Made by a program: the position numbers and the translations under genes | In this document: one piece after another, positions 12,421 through 24,049 of the stretch | Position numbering within the stretch: position 1 is the first letter of the stretch | Layout: every line of letters begins with the position of its first letter | The notes under the pieces: model-generated | Databases searched by the model: none | What the model was told of the DNA's origin: nothing | Seen by the model: the letters and a program-made list of their open reading frames with translations, nothing else | Assembly: GCA_963675135.1 (NCBI GenBank) | Contig: OY776129.1 | Location: forward strand, 49,860,141-49,924,140 | DNA length: 64,000 bases | Reading direction: 5' to 3' | From: Galeopsis tetrahit | Lineage: Eukaryota; Streptophyta; Magnoliopsida; Lamiales; Lamiaceae

Positions 12421-13110
12421 TGAAGAGTGTATTTACACGCGAGTGTATATAATAATTTGCCTATATAAATTAGGATTGATTGTATTATATTTTGTTTAAA
12501 TTAATAGAAGGGCACTATAGTAATTTTAAGTGTAATTGTTTTAAAAAATAATTTGAGGGGTGAAGTCAACAAAAGCGGGGTGTAAATAACCGTGTCAAAT
12601 TGTTTATATATAAATTATGATTGATTGTATTATATTTTTTTGTAAATTAATAGAAGGGCATTATAGTAATTTTAGATGTAAATTTTAAAAATAATAATTA
12701 TTGGGGGTGAAGTCAACAAAAGTGGGGGTGTAAATAACCGTGGTCAATTGTTTATATATAAATTAGGATTGATTGTATTATATTTTATTTAAATTAATAG
12801 AAAGACACTATAGTAATTTTAGGTATAATTTTTAAAAAATAATAAGGCGGTGAAGTCAACAAAAGTAGGGGTGTAAATAACTGTGGTCAATTGTTTATAT
12901 AATTTTTGGGGGTGAAGTCAATAAAAGTGGGGGTGTAAATAATTGTGGTCAATTGGTTATACTCCTATAATATTTGGAGGTGAAGTCAACAAAAATGAGT
13001 GTGTAAATAACTGTAGTCAATTGTTTATATAATTTATGGGGTGAAGTCAACAAAAGTGGAGTTTATATAATTTGTGAGGGTGAAACTTAACAAAAGTGAA
13101 GGTGTAATGA
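12420..13110. repeat. Tandem repeat around GTGAAGTCAACAAAAG
   Basis: Units of about 150 bp begin near 12450, 12603 and 12751 (each with GATTGATTGTATTATATTTT, a TAATTTTA segment and GTGAAGTCAACAAAAG). They shrink to about 60-bp units near 12900, 12960 and 13030. This is a decaying array with internal deletion. 13111-13281 shows nothing. Confidence 0.7.
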
Positions 13111-13281
13111 ATTATAAAATTAAAATTAAAATTAGGTATATACGGGGCATACGGGAGAATTTGATATTTTTAGTATGAACTTACCGTCGTCCGTCGACAC
13201 AGAAATAGTCGTAGGCTCTTCAATTAATAATTGAACGAAAGAATAATGTTTAATAAAATTATAAATCTCTAAGTCGACTAA

Positions 13282-14276
13282 GGGGTATATTCAATTGAGA
13301 TTCTGTTGGATTTTTTTTTATTTTAAGGTTTTCAATTTGGATTTTTAAAAGTCTTTCAAAATTTTGAGGTATTCAATACGGATTTTAAAAAGTCTTTAGA
13401 AATCTTTAGGTATTCAACAATTTATGAATTTTAATACTCTATGGATTTCGTTGGATTCTCTTTCAAAAATATAAATAAATTTCACTAATCAAAATCTCTT
13501 CTAAAAACTAGAGATTTCAACGGATTCTAAGAGAAGAAAAAAAAAAACTTTGTTAACTTTGTTCTTTGATAAGCATCACAGATTCTTCACCACCATTATT
13601 ATCGTGAAAAAAATTACATCTCTGTATTTTAAAATTATGTTCTTTCTTTAAAAATGTGAAAAAAATTACATCTCTGTATTTTAAAATTATGTTCTTTCTT
13701 TAAAAATTATAGTATATCGCACATCGTCAATAATATCTAATCGACGTCAATTCTCCGTTGGTGTTCGATATCATCTAAAAGATTTTGGTGGTCAAGGTCG
13801 TCACCCCAGAAATGGGGTTATTCAATCGAATTTTTGGTATTTTCAAATTGCAATTCACAAGTTCACTGGATTACATAACTTTCTTCGAAAAGAAGGTCCT
13901 CTGATGAATTTCCAGTCGAATATAAAGAAGATCAAGATTCACCACATCTCGACATGAAAGAGAAAAATTTGGAATTGTTTTCTCATTCTCAAAGACAACT
14001 ACAACAAAGAACTTAAGCTAATGCATGGAGAACTAGTATGGCTAACTATGTGAAAATGAGATCGGAGGTATAACTGTGATGAAAATGAAGATGAGAATAA
14101 TAAATGTAAATCAATAAAAAAAATGTGTATTTTAGAATCATGTTAAATCTATAAAAATCCATATAAATCAATAAAAAAGTCAGTTAAACTCTGCATAGAG
14201 TCTATGAATTTTCTAAATCCAGTAACTTTTTAAAGTCCAAAAAAATCCAACAGAATCTCAATTGAATACACTTTCC
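13282..14276. mobile_element. PIF/Harbinger-type non-autonomous element
   Basis: The terminal repeats (left GTATATTCAATTGAGATTCT, right its near complement ending in GAATACACTTTCC) are flanked by TAA at 13279-13281 and 14277-14279. A 3-bp TAA/TTA duplication is typical of PIF/Harbinger (Tourist). A 50-60-bp segment with AAAAATTACATCTCTG is duplicated in tandem at about 13602-13710. There is no transposase frame. Confidence 0.6.
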
Positions 14277-14406
14277 TAAGTTTATAAATTGAACAGAGAA
14301 AAAGTATATATATCTAGGTCGATTAAGTTTACAAATTTTGAAATTTAAGATTTTAAATCCCATATCTTAAATGAGATAAGGACTATTAATTTTAAATGTA
14401 AATTGA

Positions 14407-15942
14407 AGGGAAAATATCAATTTTGGTCATCCAGTTTTACCTCTTTTCATATTTGATCACCCACATTTGATCACTATCAAAATTGGTCACTCACTTATTA
14501 TATTCTATCAAAATTGATAATTCCGTTAGTCAATCTGTTATTGACTAACGGAGAAAGAGTTTTGAGCTCAAAATTTTCAAAACATTAAAAACTTCTGATA
14601 CATCTTCTACAAACTAATGAAACAAACGCAGTAGCAAGAATGAAACATGTGGAACCTACCGGAGCGTGAATACCCATTGAAGAATCTTAGTTTTATCTTA
14701 TAGATCAGAATGAATTCTCATTATATTTATCCGTAATAGGTCAAAAGAATTCTCATGCATCTTGAAATTTTCATTATATTTATTCTTTATTAGAAAGAAT
14801 TCTCATGCATCTTCTGGAACGTGATTCAATCAACTTGCTGGGTAGTGGAAAAGACCAAAATTGATATTTTTCCAAATTTATATCTCCAATTATTATACAA
14901 ATTCAATATGAAACCAAGAATTGAAAAACAGAGTACAATTGTTAAAAAAAACAAGAGTACAAAGTTTCATTCTATCTTGAGTTTCTCATTTTCCTGTAAA
15001 ATAAAAAGTAAACCGAGTTTCTCATTTTCCTGTAAAATAAAAAGTAAACCGAGTTTCTCATTTTCCTGTAAAATAAAAAGTAAACCAACAACAAATGAAT
15101 TCATAATTGAGTTAAATAATTATTAAAAACTTACTGAAATTTTTTGACTACCAGCAAAGTTGATTGAATCACGTTCTAAAAAGTAAATCAACAACAAATG
15201 AATTCATAATTGAGTTAAATAATTATTAAAAATTTATTGAATTTTTTTTTGACTACCCAGCAAGTTGATTGAATCACGTTTGAGAATTCTTTCTAATCAA
15301 GGATAAATATAATGAAAATTCCTCATGAGAACGCGTTTCACATGTTTCATTCTTACTACTGCGTTTGTTTCATTAGTTTCTAGAAGATGCATCAAAAGTT
15401 TTTAATGTTTTGAAAATTTTGAGCTCAAAACTCTTTCTCCGTTAGTCAATGACTGATTGACTAACGGAATGATCAATTATTATACTCCCTCCGTTTTTTA
15501 TTAAGTGTCACTTTGCCTTTTTTAATATTTTTAAAACAAGTGTCATTCTACATATTTTTCTTGAATTTTGACAATTTTATCCTTATACATTATACTCCCT
15601 TCATTTTTTCTTTACCTTGATTTAAGTTTTTTTCCTTTTGAATACAATACTATAACATAAATCATGGATAAACTTTAATTATTGTATAATGAATATCACC
15701 TACAATATTGACCACATTCATTACTAAACATAAATTTAATATTAAAATTAGTTATCATTAATGAAGGGTAAAATAGTCCATGATTATATATCTTAATTTG
15801 TTGAAAATTGTTAGAATGACACTTAATTAAAAGTGGAGGGAGTAGAATATAATAAGTGAGTGACCAATTTTGATAGTAATCAAATGTGGGTGACCAAATA
15901 TGAAAAGAAGTAAAACTCGGTGACCAAAATTGATATTTTCCT
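14407..15942. mobile_element. Foldback element with long inverted arms
   Basis: The left end GGGAAAATATCAATTTTGGT and the right end ACCAAAATTGATATTTTCC are inverted copies. The match continues inward through the GTTAGTCAAT and ACTAACGGAGAAAGAGTTTT segments and through GAACGTGATTCAATCAACTT (14817) against its complement near 15160 and 15270. The centre holds three copies of a 36-bp unit (14982-15090). No clear target duplication was found, so the superfamily stays open. A Stowaway-type MITE is nested in the right arm. Confidence 0.6.
15485..15842. mobile_element. Stowaway-type MITE nested in foldback arm
   Basis: CTCCCTCCGTTTTTTATTAA at the left and AGTGGAGGGAG at the right are inverted ends flanked by TA (15483-15484 and 15843-15844). 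The host foldback arm continues across the insertion when compared with its left arm. An internal ACTCCCTTCATTTTTTC near 15595 hints at a second, degraded copy. Confidence 0.75.
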
Positions 15943-15970
15943 TAAATTTAAACATACCTTTTAAGCAATA

Positions 15971-16131
15971 GATTGACAATTAACCTACCGGCCATGAGCA
16001 CTCCCTAATTTCCTCAGTATACATATGCAACTCGATTGACTCACTCCTTAATTTTCTCCCTAATTAGTAGCGTCCACTTATATATACTTATATCTTCAAT
16101 TCTCAAACATAACATTAAAAAGAAAAAAACA
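15971..16131 (+). promoter_or_regulatory. Promoter region of DUF674 copy 1
   Basis: The block GATTGACAATTAACCTAC and ACTCCCTAATTTCCTC recurs at 23020-23070 and 41961-42020, and TAGTAGCGTCCACTTA recurs just upstream of copy 2. A TATA-like TTATATATACTTAT lies at about 16078-16091, roughly 45 bp before the start codon. Conservation between copies supports a promoter role; no transcript data are available. Confidence 0.5.
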
Positions 16132-16948
16132 ATGGAAAACTCGGAATTGAGCATGAAGCTGTTGGTGGATACTGTTAGTAAAAGAGTGCTGTTTGCAGAG
16201 GCAGGAAAAGAGTGTGTGGATTTTCTCTTTTTCATTCTCTCACTTCCTCTCTCCACACTCATTCGCCTTCTGGGTAAACAAGGCATGGTGGGCTCCCTCC
16301 CAAATCTGTATCAAAGCATTGAAACTCTGAATGAATCCTACTTTCAACCAAACGTTAACAAGGACACTCTTCTGAAGAAACGAATAGCCCCACCCCCAGG
16401 GAATTCTGTTCCTCTCTTGTCTGTCGAAGAGACACAGTCACAGTCACTCACCAACACCCATGCAGTGATGAAGTTGTATAGATGTGGGAGCACCTATCAT
16501 TCTTCTTCCAATTATGCTGTTTCTAATGACCCGCGAGCGCCTTGTTCAAGCTGCTGCAATGTAATGAACCGTGAAGTCCCATATACCCCTTATCCTCCTA
16601 CTGTCGTGCAACCTGCACCGCCTGCCCGTGGCTTTGTCAAGGATCTTGTCATCTACATGGTCATGGATGATTTGTCAGTCAAGCCCATGTCTACAATCTC
16701 ATCCATCGCTGCCCTCAAACAATTTAACGTAAAAGATGTCTTCTCTTTGGAGGAGAGAGAGGTTAAATTTGGAATGACCGAGGTATTTTTTTTTCAATTC
16801 CTTCTCATATTTATTACTCCTTTTCCTATGAATTATTAATTACTCGTATTAATTTGTTGCGTAGGCTGTGAAGTTGTTGAAGGCTTCTTTGGAAACCGAC
16901 AAGGTTCTCACCACTGTTTTCTTCGATCTAATCACATTATCTTCCTAA
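16132..16948 (+). CDS. DUF674 family protein, copy 1
   Basis: This is a DUF674 protein (PF05056), a plant family of unknown biochemical function. Exon 1 is 16132-16782, the intron 16783-16864 (GT-AG, phase 0) and exon 2 16865-16948 (TAA). The product has 244 residues. The start is the ATG at 16132 in the context AAACAATGGAAAAC, which is shared with copy 2; an upstream in-frame ATG at 16036 lies in the 5' leader and is not conserved. Visible family features are KRVLFAEAGKECVDFLFF (17-34), NLYQSIETLNESYF (58-71), a Cys region (C118, C138, C141, C142) and VKPMSTISSIAALKQFN (after 180), with exon 2 encoding AVKLLKASLETDKVL. Copy 1 lacks one Cys of the CxxC pair found in copies 2 and 3. Many family members carry two such units; this one has one. 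The family call is sure, the function unknown. Confidence 0.9.
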
Positions 16949-17227
16949 ATCTCGCATGATCACATTTTGACTTTAGTCTTTTTTCCTCAAAATATGTAAT
17001 GCAACATCTTCTATTTAATTAACTAGCATTTCTTGTATCAAATCACTTTCCTATTTCATTTAATCAATTATCAATTACTCCTTATACTCCAATATTATTC
17101 TGTTGATATTCTTATCAATTAATCCGTATCATTCGTTATAAATTCAATGTATAATTTTATTAACAATATCTTGATCTGATTTTAATCTGTTGCACTTGCC
17201 TAGTGATGTTAAATGAGTTCGAAGCTA
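16949..17227 (+). other. 3' flank of DUF674 copy 1
   Basis: The first 75 bases match the 3' flank of copy 2 (36942-37018) almost base for base, including AAAATATGTAATGCAACATC, which also follows copy 3 at 55445. This is probably the 3' UTR and polyadenylation region. No other gene is present. Confidence 0.55.
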
Positions 17228-17515
17228 CTTCCTCCGTCCCGTGATTACTTGCACACTTTCCTTATTTGGAGTCCCAAAATTACTTGCACACTCTTAATAT
17301 GAAAATACCTCACAAAATTAATACCCTCCCAACATCATTTTATTTTCAAAATTGTCACCATCTTTTTACATACATTTTACTTTACACCTCATCTTATTCA
17401 CTTTACACCTCACCAAATTACCTAAAATACCCCTCCTTTATCTTACATCACCAACCACTAAATTCACTTTTCTTAAATAAATCAAACCGTGCAAGTAATC
17501 TTGGGACGGAGGGAG
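17228..17515. mobile_element. Stowaway-type MITE
   Basis: CTTCCTCCGTCCCGTGATTA at the left and the complementary AATCTTGGGACGGAGGGAG at the right are flanked by TA (17226-17227 and 17516-17517). A related unoccupied sequence exists at about 17845-17865 (AGAAGCTAATATTTTGTTC), which confirms the boundaries by comparison. Confidence 0.85.
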
Positions 17516-17517
17516 TA

Positions 17518-18382
17518 ATATTTTGTTCCTATATAAATATAGACATTGAATAGTATTGATCTTAAACATTAAAAGATTGTCATATATATGTTTATAAATT
17601 TTTTTTTTTTTTAATTAATGTGATTGAATTCAATTAGCAATACATGGAAGATATTCCACTATTTGTGTACACATATTATATGGCAACGACACATAATTAT
17701 ATAATCTATTATTTAAAATTAAAATATCTCATCTGTTGACATTCTTATCAATTAATCTGTATCTTTTGTTACAAATTCAATATATAATTTTATTACTGAT
17801 ATCTTGATTTGATTTTAATTTGTTGCACTTGCCTAGAGATGTTAAATAAGTTAGAAGCTAATATTTTGTTCGAGTATATGAATATCGATATATTGAATAG
17901 TATTGATCTTAAACATTAAATGATTATCATTCCCCAAAAAAATAACTTTCACAATCTTAAAATTAATTTTAGACCAATTTTATCTATAAGTCAACTTATT
18001 TATTTATTTTATATAAATCTACTTGAATGCATTTTATCTCTATTTCTTTTTCTTTCACGCCTAGTCCCTATTTTTAAATATTCTTGTTTCTGAGTTAATA
18101 TTTTTTAATATGTTCGTTACCTGATATAGTCTCTCTATACTAACATAATAAATAAACTAAACACATAAAAAAAAAAGTTATAGTCGCTCTATACTAACCT
18201 AATCTATAAATTAAACACATAAGACAGGAAATAAAAAATTATTTCAAACTCAAAGATGGTGAAAGAATTATTATCCAGATCGAGAGTATCCACAAAAATT
18301 CACTGCTTCAAAAAAGTGTAGTATATATGATCCAATAAATTATATAAGGGTTAATAGTAAATAAAAACACTATTTTTTATGG
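17518..18382. other. Duplicated 3' flank of DUF674 copy 1, no gene
   Basis: 17735-17935 repeats the flank seen at 17103-17230 plus 17518-17580 (CATTCTTATCAATTAATC, then TTGCACTTGCCTAG, then GATCTTAAACATTAAA). The same flank is present at 37152-37365 and 55597-55740. The remainder is AT-rich and empty. Confidence 0.55.
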
Positions 18383-19705
18383 GTAGGGCTGCTGTGTACT
18401 CAAGTACACAGTGTACTTGAGTCCACTTGCAGCCCTACTTATGTGGATAAATAATATATTCCACGCAAATATACCAACTAGCCGTTTTAGCCTAGTGGTC
18501 GCCCCTTGAGTTATTTACCACAAGGTCATGTGTTCAATTCCCAACTACAACAAATTTTGAATTTAATTTAATTTAATTTTATCATCTGTTTTTTTTATTT
18601 TCGGACCTAATAAATATTTTAGCACTCGTTTATATAGATTATAAAAGTGCAATGTGTTCGATTCCCAACTACAACAAATTTTGAATTTAATTTAATTTTA
18701 TCATCTGTTTTTTTTTTTTCGCACCTAATAAATATTTTAGCACTCGTTTATATAGATTATAAAAGTGCAACACTAATAATCAAAAGGTGTATCATTGATA
18801 GTCATAAAAGTGCAAGATTAAATAATAAAATTTGTGAAATTAATAACAATTTTTTTTTAAAAAATTAGGAACAGTTTATCTAGATTATAAAAGTGCAAGA
18901 CTAATAACCAAAAGTGTATCATTGATAGTCATAAAAGTGCAAGTTTAAATAATAAAATGTGTCAAATTAATAACAATGTTTTTCAAAAAATTAGGAACAG
19001 TTTATGTAGATTATAAAAGTGCAAGTACTAATAACCAAAAGGTGTATTTTAATTGTCATAAAAGTGCAAGAATAAATAAAAAAATGAGTGAAATTAATAA
19101 CATTTAAAAAAAAAAATAGGAACAGTTTATTTAGATTATAAAGGTGTATCATTAGCATACACTTTTCAATTATAATATAATACACTTTTCAATTATAATA
19201 ATATACATTTTTCATTAATATATAATTTACATTTTTAATTAATAGAACATACATTTTTCATTAAACAGATCATACACTTTGCAGTTATAATAACATACAT
19301 TTTTCATTAATAAAACATACACTTTGCAGTTATAATAACATACACTTTTCTTTAATATATAACTTACACTTTTCAGTTATAATATCATACACTTTTCAAT
19401 TATAATAACATACATTTTTCATTAAAAACAATGTTGCACTTTTTAATATAGTAACATACACTTTTAATTAAAAAAACAAAGATACACTTTTTAGTTATAA
19501 TAACATACACTTTTTCAAAAAAAAAAATCGAAAAAAAAATCGAAAAAAAAAGTCAAAGTTTGACCGTTGACTGGTCAACGGTCAACATTTGACTGGTCAA
19601 AGTCTACTGGGCTGCGGGTCAGGTCGCAAAAATTGGGCCTGGGAAAAGCATTGGGTAGGGTAGGGCTACACATGGGCCTAGAGTACACCGTGTACTCAGA
19701 AACAT
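18383..19705. repeat. Composite repeat with palindromic end and tRNA-like segment
   Basis: It opens with a 56-bp palindrome (18383-18438; arms GTAGGGCTGC and GCAGCCCTAC around GTACACAGTGTAC). 18480-18545 carries an A-box-like TAGCCTAGTGG and a B-box-like GTGTTCAATTCCC. About four tandem units of roughly 120 bp with ATTATAAAAGTGCAAG follow (18615-19145), then 19140-19520 is an array of 20-24-bp units of the type ATACACTTTTCAATTATAA. Related words close it at 19663-19705 (GTAGGGCTACAC, GTACACCGTGTACTC). The family is unrecognised; a relative lies at 38690-39100. Confidence 0.5.
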
Positions 19706-19837
19706 ACAAGAATTTGGTTTTTTTATTGATTTGCAACTTAATCTAAATTTATATATTTCTGAAATATTCAAGAATAATATTTTTTGTCGCCATCTTTTGA
19801 GTTTGAAATTAACCTTTTATTTAATGTGTTTAGTTTA

Positions 19838-20109
19838 CTCACTCCTCCGTGATTACTTACACACTTTTCTTATTGGAACATCCCAAAATTATTTACACAC
19901 TCTTAATATGGAAATATTCCACAAAATTAATAACCTCACAACATCATTTTATTTTCAAATTTGCCACTCATTTTTCTCATACATTTCACTTTACACATCA
20001 TCAAATCAACTTTACACATTATCAAATTACCTAAAATAATCCTCATTTATCTTACATCATCAACCACTAAATCCACTTTTCTATGCAAGTTATTTCGGGA
20101 CGGAGGAAG
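19838..20109. mobile_element. Stowaway-type MITE
   Basis: The ends are ACTCCTCCGTGATTACTTAC and AAGTTATTTCGGGACGGAGG. The interior is clearly related to the MITE at 17228-17515 (ATTACTTGCACAC-type start, ACATCATTTTATTTTCAAA core). It is non-coding. Confidence 0.75.
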
Positions 20110-20193
20110 TATTTATTATGCTAGTAGGGCGAGACTATATCAGATTACACCAATAATGATTTTTTTTTAATTCATAATCGAGAATATATAAAA

Positions 20194-20920
20194 GGGTTTG
20201 ACTATTTACACCTCCATTTTGGAGAGATACACTCCTCTTTCAGCTTATTAATATAATAATAATATAAAAAATTAAAAATATATTTTCTAAAATGTATTAT
20301 ACTAGATGCACCCCTACACTGGACACACTTCCTATCGTCATTCCTTTCATCTTTCACCTAAACCACCACTTTCGACCGCCGTTGACACCATTTTCAGTGA
20401 CCACCAAACAAAAAAAAAATTAGAAATTTCAAAAAATAATTAGAAAAATCACAATTTTTTTTTATAAATTTCGACCAACCAATGTCGACCATATACACTC
20501 TTGTCGACAACGATCTGTCGACGAAAGTGTATATGGTCGACAATGATTGATCGAAAAAAAATTCGACATACCAGGGTCGACCAAATACACTCTCATCAAT
20601 AAATTGTTGTCAACGAGAGTGTATGCATTTTTTTATTGGAGGAGGGGGCTTGGCTTGGAAGGTGGATAGTGGACAGTATGAGGGTGGAATGTTCAGGATT
20701 TTTTTTTACAATATGGGGAGGGGGAGGAAAGGAAGGGGCGGCGGCAGAATGGTGTAAGGGGTTCATCTAACCAAAGGGTGTAGCGGGTAAAAGGCACTAA
20801 ATTAGTACCAAGGATATTTATGACAATTTAAGAAAAAGTGCATATATTCTAAACAAATTTGGGTGGGTGCATCAATCGGGGGTGCATCCCTCCAAAATGG
20901 AGGTGTAAATAGTCAAACCC
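20194..20920. mobile_element. Mutator-type MITE with internal hairpin
   Basis: The terminal inverted repeats read GGGTTTGACTATTTACACCT and continue for about 30 bp (complement at 20890-20920). The perfect 9-bp flanks TATATAAAA at 20185-20193 and 20921-20929 mark a Mutator-superfamily insertion. Inside, about 20482-20538 forms a near-perfect hairpin (arms GTCGACCATATACACTCTTG and its complement). There is no transposase frame. Confidence 0.85.
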
Positions 20921-20983
20921 TATATAAAAATAGGGACTAAGGGAAGAAAAAGAAATAGAAATAAATCCGCGCCCACACATTTT

Positions 20984-21377
20984 GGTGTGTTTGGTTTGGG
21001 ATTGGCCCATCCGGATTTGGATGGGTCATCCCCATCCCATCCCTCTCCATCCAAATATCCATTCAAATACTCATCCACTCCTATAATACATCTATATACC
21101 TATTTTTATACAATCACATCACTCTTTTTTTCTTTTAATCACTCATTCTCTCTCCTACTTTTCTTCCACACATTTATTCTCTCTCCTACTTTCTTTCACA
21201 CATTTATTCTCTCTTCTACTTGATTGATTTGACATAAAGTTCTCAATCCACACCTATTTTGCAATCTCAATCCAAACACAATTTTTATTCAATTACTATT
21301 CATGGATTACACCCATCCATATTTTTCCAATCTCCATCCCCATCCCATCCACCACCATTCCTAACCAAACAGCACCT
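20984..21377. mobile_element. MITE with GGTGTGTTTGG ends
   Basis: The left end GGTGTGTTTGGTTTGGGAT and the right end ATTCCTAACCAAACAGCACC are imperfect inverted repeats. The segment is homologous in reverse orientation to 60720-61090 (shared AAATTGTGTTTGG and AATAGGTATATAG-type words). Tourist- or hAT-like origin cannot be decided because the target duplication is unclear (TTT on both sides is possible). Confidence 0.55.
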
Positions 21378-22229
21378 TTATGAATTCAACAACCCTAAAA
21401 TATATATTTTTTAAAATATTATATTTAATAAACTATATTATCAATTTATTAATTTACACAAAATATAATATAATCAACTATAATTTATACATTTACGATC
21501 TACAGCTGAGTCATTGTCGAGTTACCGTCAATTCACCACCGAGTTACCCATATTTTTAGAAAAAATCGTGAAAACATAATTAAAAAAACTATCGAAATTA
21601 GCCACAAATCTCAATTTTTTTTCTTTTTAATTTTTCTTCCCTTCCTCTTTTCTTTTTTTATTCCAAACTTTTCATTTCTTCATTTTTTTTCTCTTTTTAT
21701 TATTATTTTCATGCATTTCTTTCTTTTTTGATGTGTATTTTTTTAAATTTGAATACAAAATAATATTATAGGTATAATTTTATTATATTAGAAATACAAT
21801 AAGTAATAATCAGTAATACCATTGACATAACAATAATTAGTAATGTATTATACAATAATAAATAATTATATACATCTAATTATATTCAGTAATACATATT
21901 TAATTATATTCAGTAATACCATGAACAATAATCAGTAATATCTTATACAATAACAAATAACTCCACACATTTAATATTTTCAATAATACAAAAAATGATT
22001 ATCACAAATAATTTCACACATCTAATTATATTTAGTTATATCAAAAATAATTATGAGGAATACCATGAACAGTAATCATTAATACCATGAACAATAATCA
22101 GTGGTCGGTTATACGCGCACCCCATACGATTAGAATGCACCTCATGAAAGACCGAAAATACCCTTCTCCTACATAACCATAATTATCCCCTTATTCTCTC
22201 AAACCATATAGCGTGAAAAAAAAATACGC
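21378..22229. repeat. AT-rich region with CAGTAATACCATGAACAAT repeats
   Basis: From about 21790 to 22105 short words such as AATAATCAGTAATA and ACCATGAACAATAATCAG recur at least five times. The rest is AT-rich without a coding frame or transposon ends. Confidence 0.5.
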
Positions 22230-22490
22230 CGCTTGAGACACCCACTCCTCTCTGAGCCTCGTCGGCCGTCGCTCAAAGCCTCGCCGCCACAACCTTTATT
22301 CATTGTCGCACAAAGTCTCGTCGTCTGCTTCGCCGTTTGTCCAGACCTCACTGTCCGTTCAAGGTTGCATCCCAAGCCGTCGCCGCCCGTCCGTGGCTGC
22401 GTCCCAATCCACTGTCGTCCGTCCAAGCCCGCTTCCTCCTCCTTTCGTCGCGTCCCAAGCCGTTTGTTCCTCTTTCGATATTAAGTTAGA
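22230..22490. other. GC-rich island, no recognisable gene
   Basis: Base composition rises abruptly for about 250 bp (CGCCGCC and GTCCGTCC words). Open frames exist on both strands, but they are low-complexity Arg/Ser/Pro-rich products of the composition and match no family that I recognise. It could be a captured exon or 5' UTR. 22491-23019 is AT-rich with nothing visible. Confidence 0.3.
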
Positions 22491-23019
22491 AAAATAGATT
22501 TGTCGTCTTCTCTTCGTTTTTGCCGCCCCTCCGTCATCAATTTTCTTATAAATCTCCCAACCTCAAAATTCAGATAGGTAAGTATTTTTTTTCAATTTTC
22601 GTTTAGACCTCTCAATCTCAAAATCATTGATTTGTAAAAAAAATGTTGGTGGGTGTCCACATCAATCTTGTGTGAGCATATAATCGTAGCTTTTCATTAG
22701 ATTTGTGCAACCCATTAATGGTGAATTTGTAAAAAAGACTTAATTTTTTGGTGAATTTGTCAGAATGTTTTGACATATAGTATTAAATTTTTTGCCTTAT
22801 AGTGGTAATATTTTGGTCATGTAGTAAACCACCTGTTTGCAACCCGCGAATTTTCTGGACAACCCCAAATTCAGGCTTCTGACCCGCGATTTATTTAAAA
22901 TTAACTTAATTTAACTTTTGAATTTAGGGTTTTAACTTGCCTAATTAGAATGAAATACATGTATGCAATATTTCACATAAAACTAGTCCTAATAGTACTA
23001 TATATATTGATTTGAAATC

Positions 23020-23085
23020 GATTGACAATTAACCTACTATGCGCACTCCTTAATTTCCTCCTATATAGAGCTGCAGTATTCAAAA
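23020..23085 (+). promoter_or_regulatory. Gene-less copy of DUF674 promoter block
   Basis: GATTGACAATTAACCTACTA and GCGCACTCCTTAATTTCCTC match the blocks upstream of copy 1 (15971-16020). Element A lies 185 bp further right, and DUF674 copy 2 follows on its other side, so this may be the former distal promoter of copy 2, now 13 kb away. Confidence 0.45.
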
Positions 23086-23269
23086 TCAAACCATTAACTA
23101 TGATTAGGGTAATTACCGTTAGATTTTTTTTCTTTTTAAATATGATTCGATTTACGGTTTTTTCAAATGAAAAAAAAAATCAAATCGAATTGATATTAAT
23201 TAATAAAATATTTATCAAAAATCTTTGGCCTATTATTATTTGAACATTTGACACTTACTCCTTACTCCT

Positions 23270-23995
23270 TGATGTGCCAAAATTTGCACGAGAGGATTAA
23301 GTATCCTCTCAATTGGATATCCGACTTTCTCGAACACGTACAGATAATCCAAATATGCTGCCTTCAATGAAATCTCCAAGAACCTGCAAAGAACACGCCG
23401 GAGGGGAGTCCGGCGCGGACACTCCGATGCCTAAGTCAGTATAGGGCTTATCAATATCTCACAAGGATCTCGAGATCCTTGATTTATCAAACAAGTTCTC
23501 AAATAATATCAGAAAGGTGTTTTGTTTTCAGTATATCAAGTTTTGTAAAGTAAGAATGTCTAACCTGGAAATCTCCTTCGATTTACCTTTTTATAGAGCC
23601 TTCCTTGTGGTGAGAAGTTAGAGCCTCCCCTTATCTCGGAGCTGCCTCTAAGACTCAGCCCTGCTGAGTGGACGAAGTCTCCCTTTTCTCCACTCCCTGA
23701 AGTTTCGGCAATACTCCTTCTTAGTGGACTTTGTCCCCTAAGATGAAGGAGGATAAAGTCTTCCTTCTATCAAGTCTGGACCGGAAATGGCGGGATTCCC
23801 CTATACTTACGGCTCATAAACTCATATCAAGACTGGTTCTTCTCCCTGCTTTCCTTCAGACGGAGCTCCCTCCAGAGAGACCTCTAGAGGGAATTCCTTA
23901 TCCAGAGGGCACTACATAATCCAATCCTTCCATTTTAGTCTTATCTTTTATACACGTGTCGACTCCTTATTAGGTGACATTTTTAGGCCGCATCA
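23270..23995 (-). repeat. Element A 3' LTR
   Basis: It is the left LTR, 726 bp, TG...CA bounded, and 98.5% identical to the right LTR (11 differences). On the element strand it is preceded by a purine tract (AGTAGGGGGGAGTAGA, plus-strand 23996-24011), the expected priming site for second-strand synthesis. Confidence 0.95.
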
Positions 23996-24041
23996 TCTAC
24001 TCCCCCCTACTCTCGTAAAAGGGCGATATCTTTTGTGAGAG

Positions 24042-24049
24042 TATAAATA
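24042..24049 (+). promoter_or_regulatory. TATA-like box for the antisense gene of element A
   Basis: GTATAAATAT lies about 420 bp before the ATG of the antisense gene at 24472, on the same strand and just inside the 3' LTR. Position and sequence are suggestive only. Element B has a comparable box in the same relative place. Confidence 0.4.

Noticed and set aside
16036..16131. Upstream in-frame ATG that would extend DUF674 copy 1 by 32 residues.
   Set aside because: The extension is absent from copies 2 and 3, which start at the same MENS segment.
22199..22497. Overlapping open frames on both strands in a GC-rich island.
   Set aside because: Composition-driven Arg/Pro/Ser-rich products with no family resemblance.
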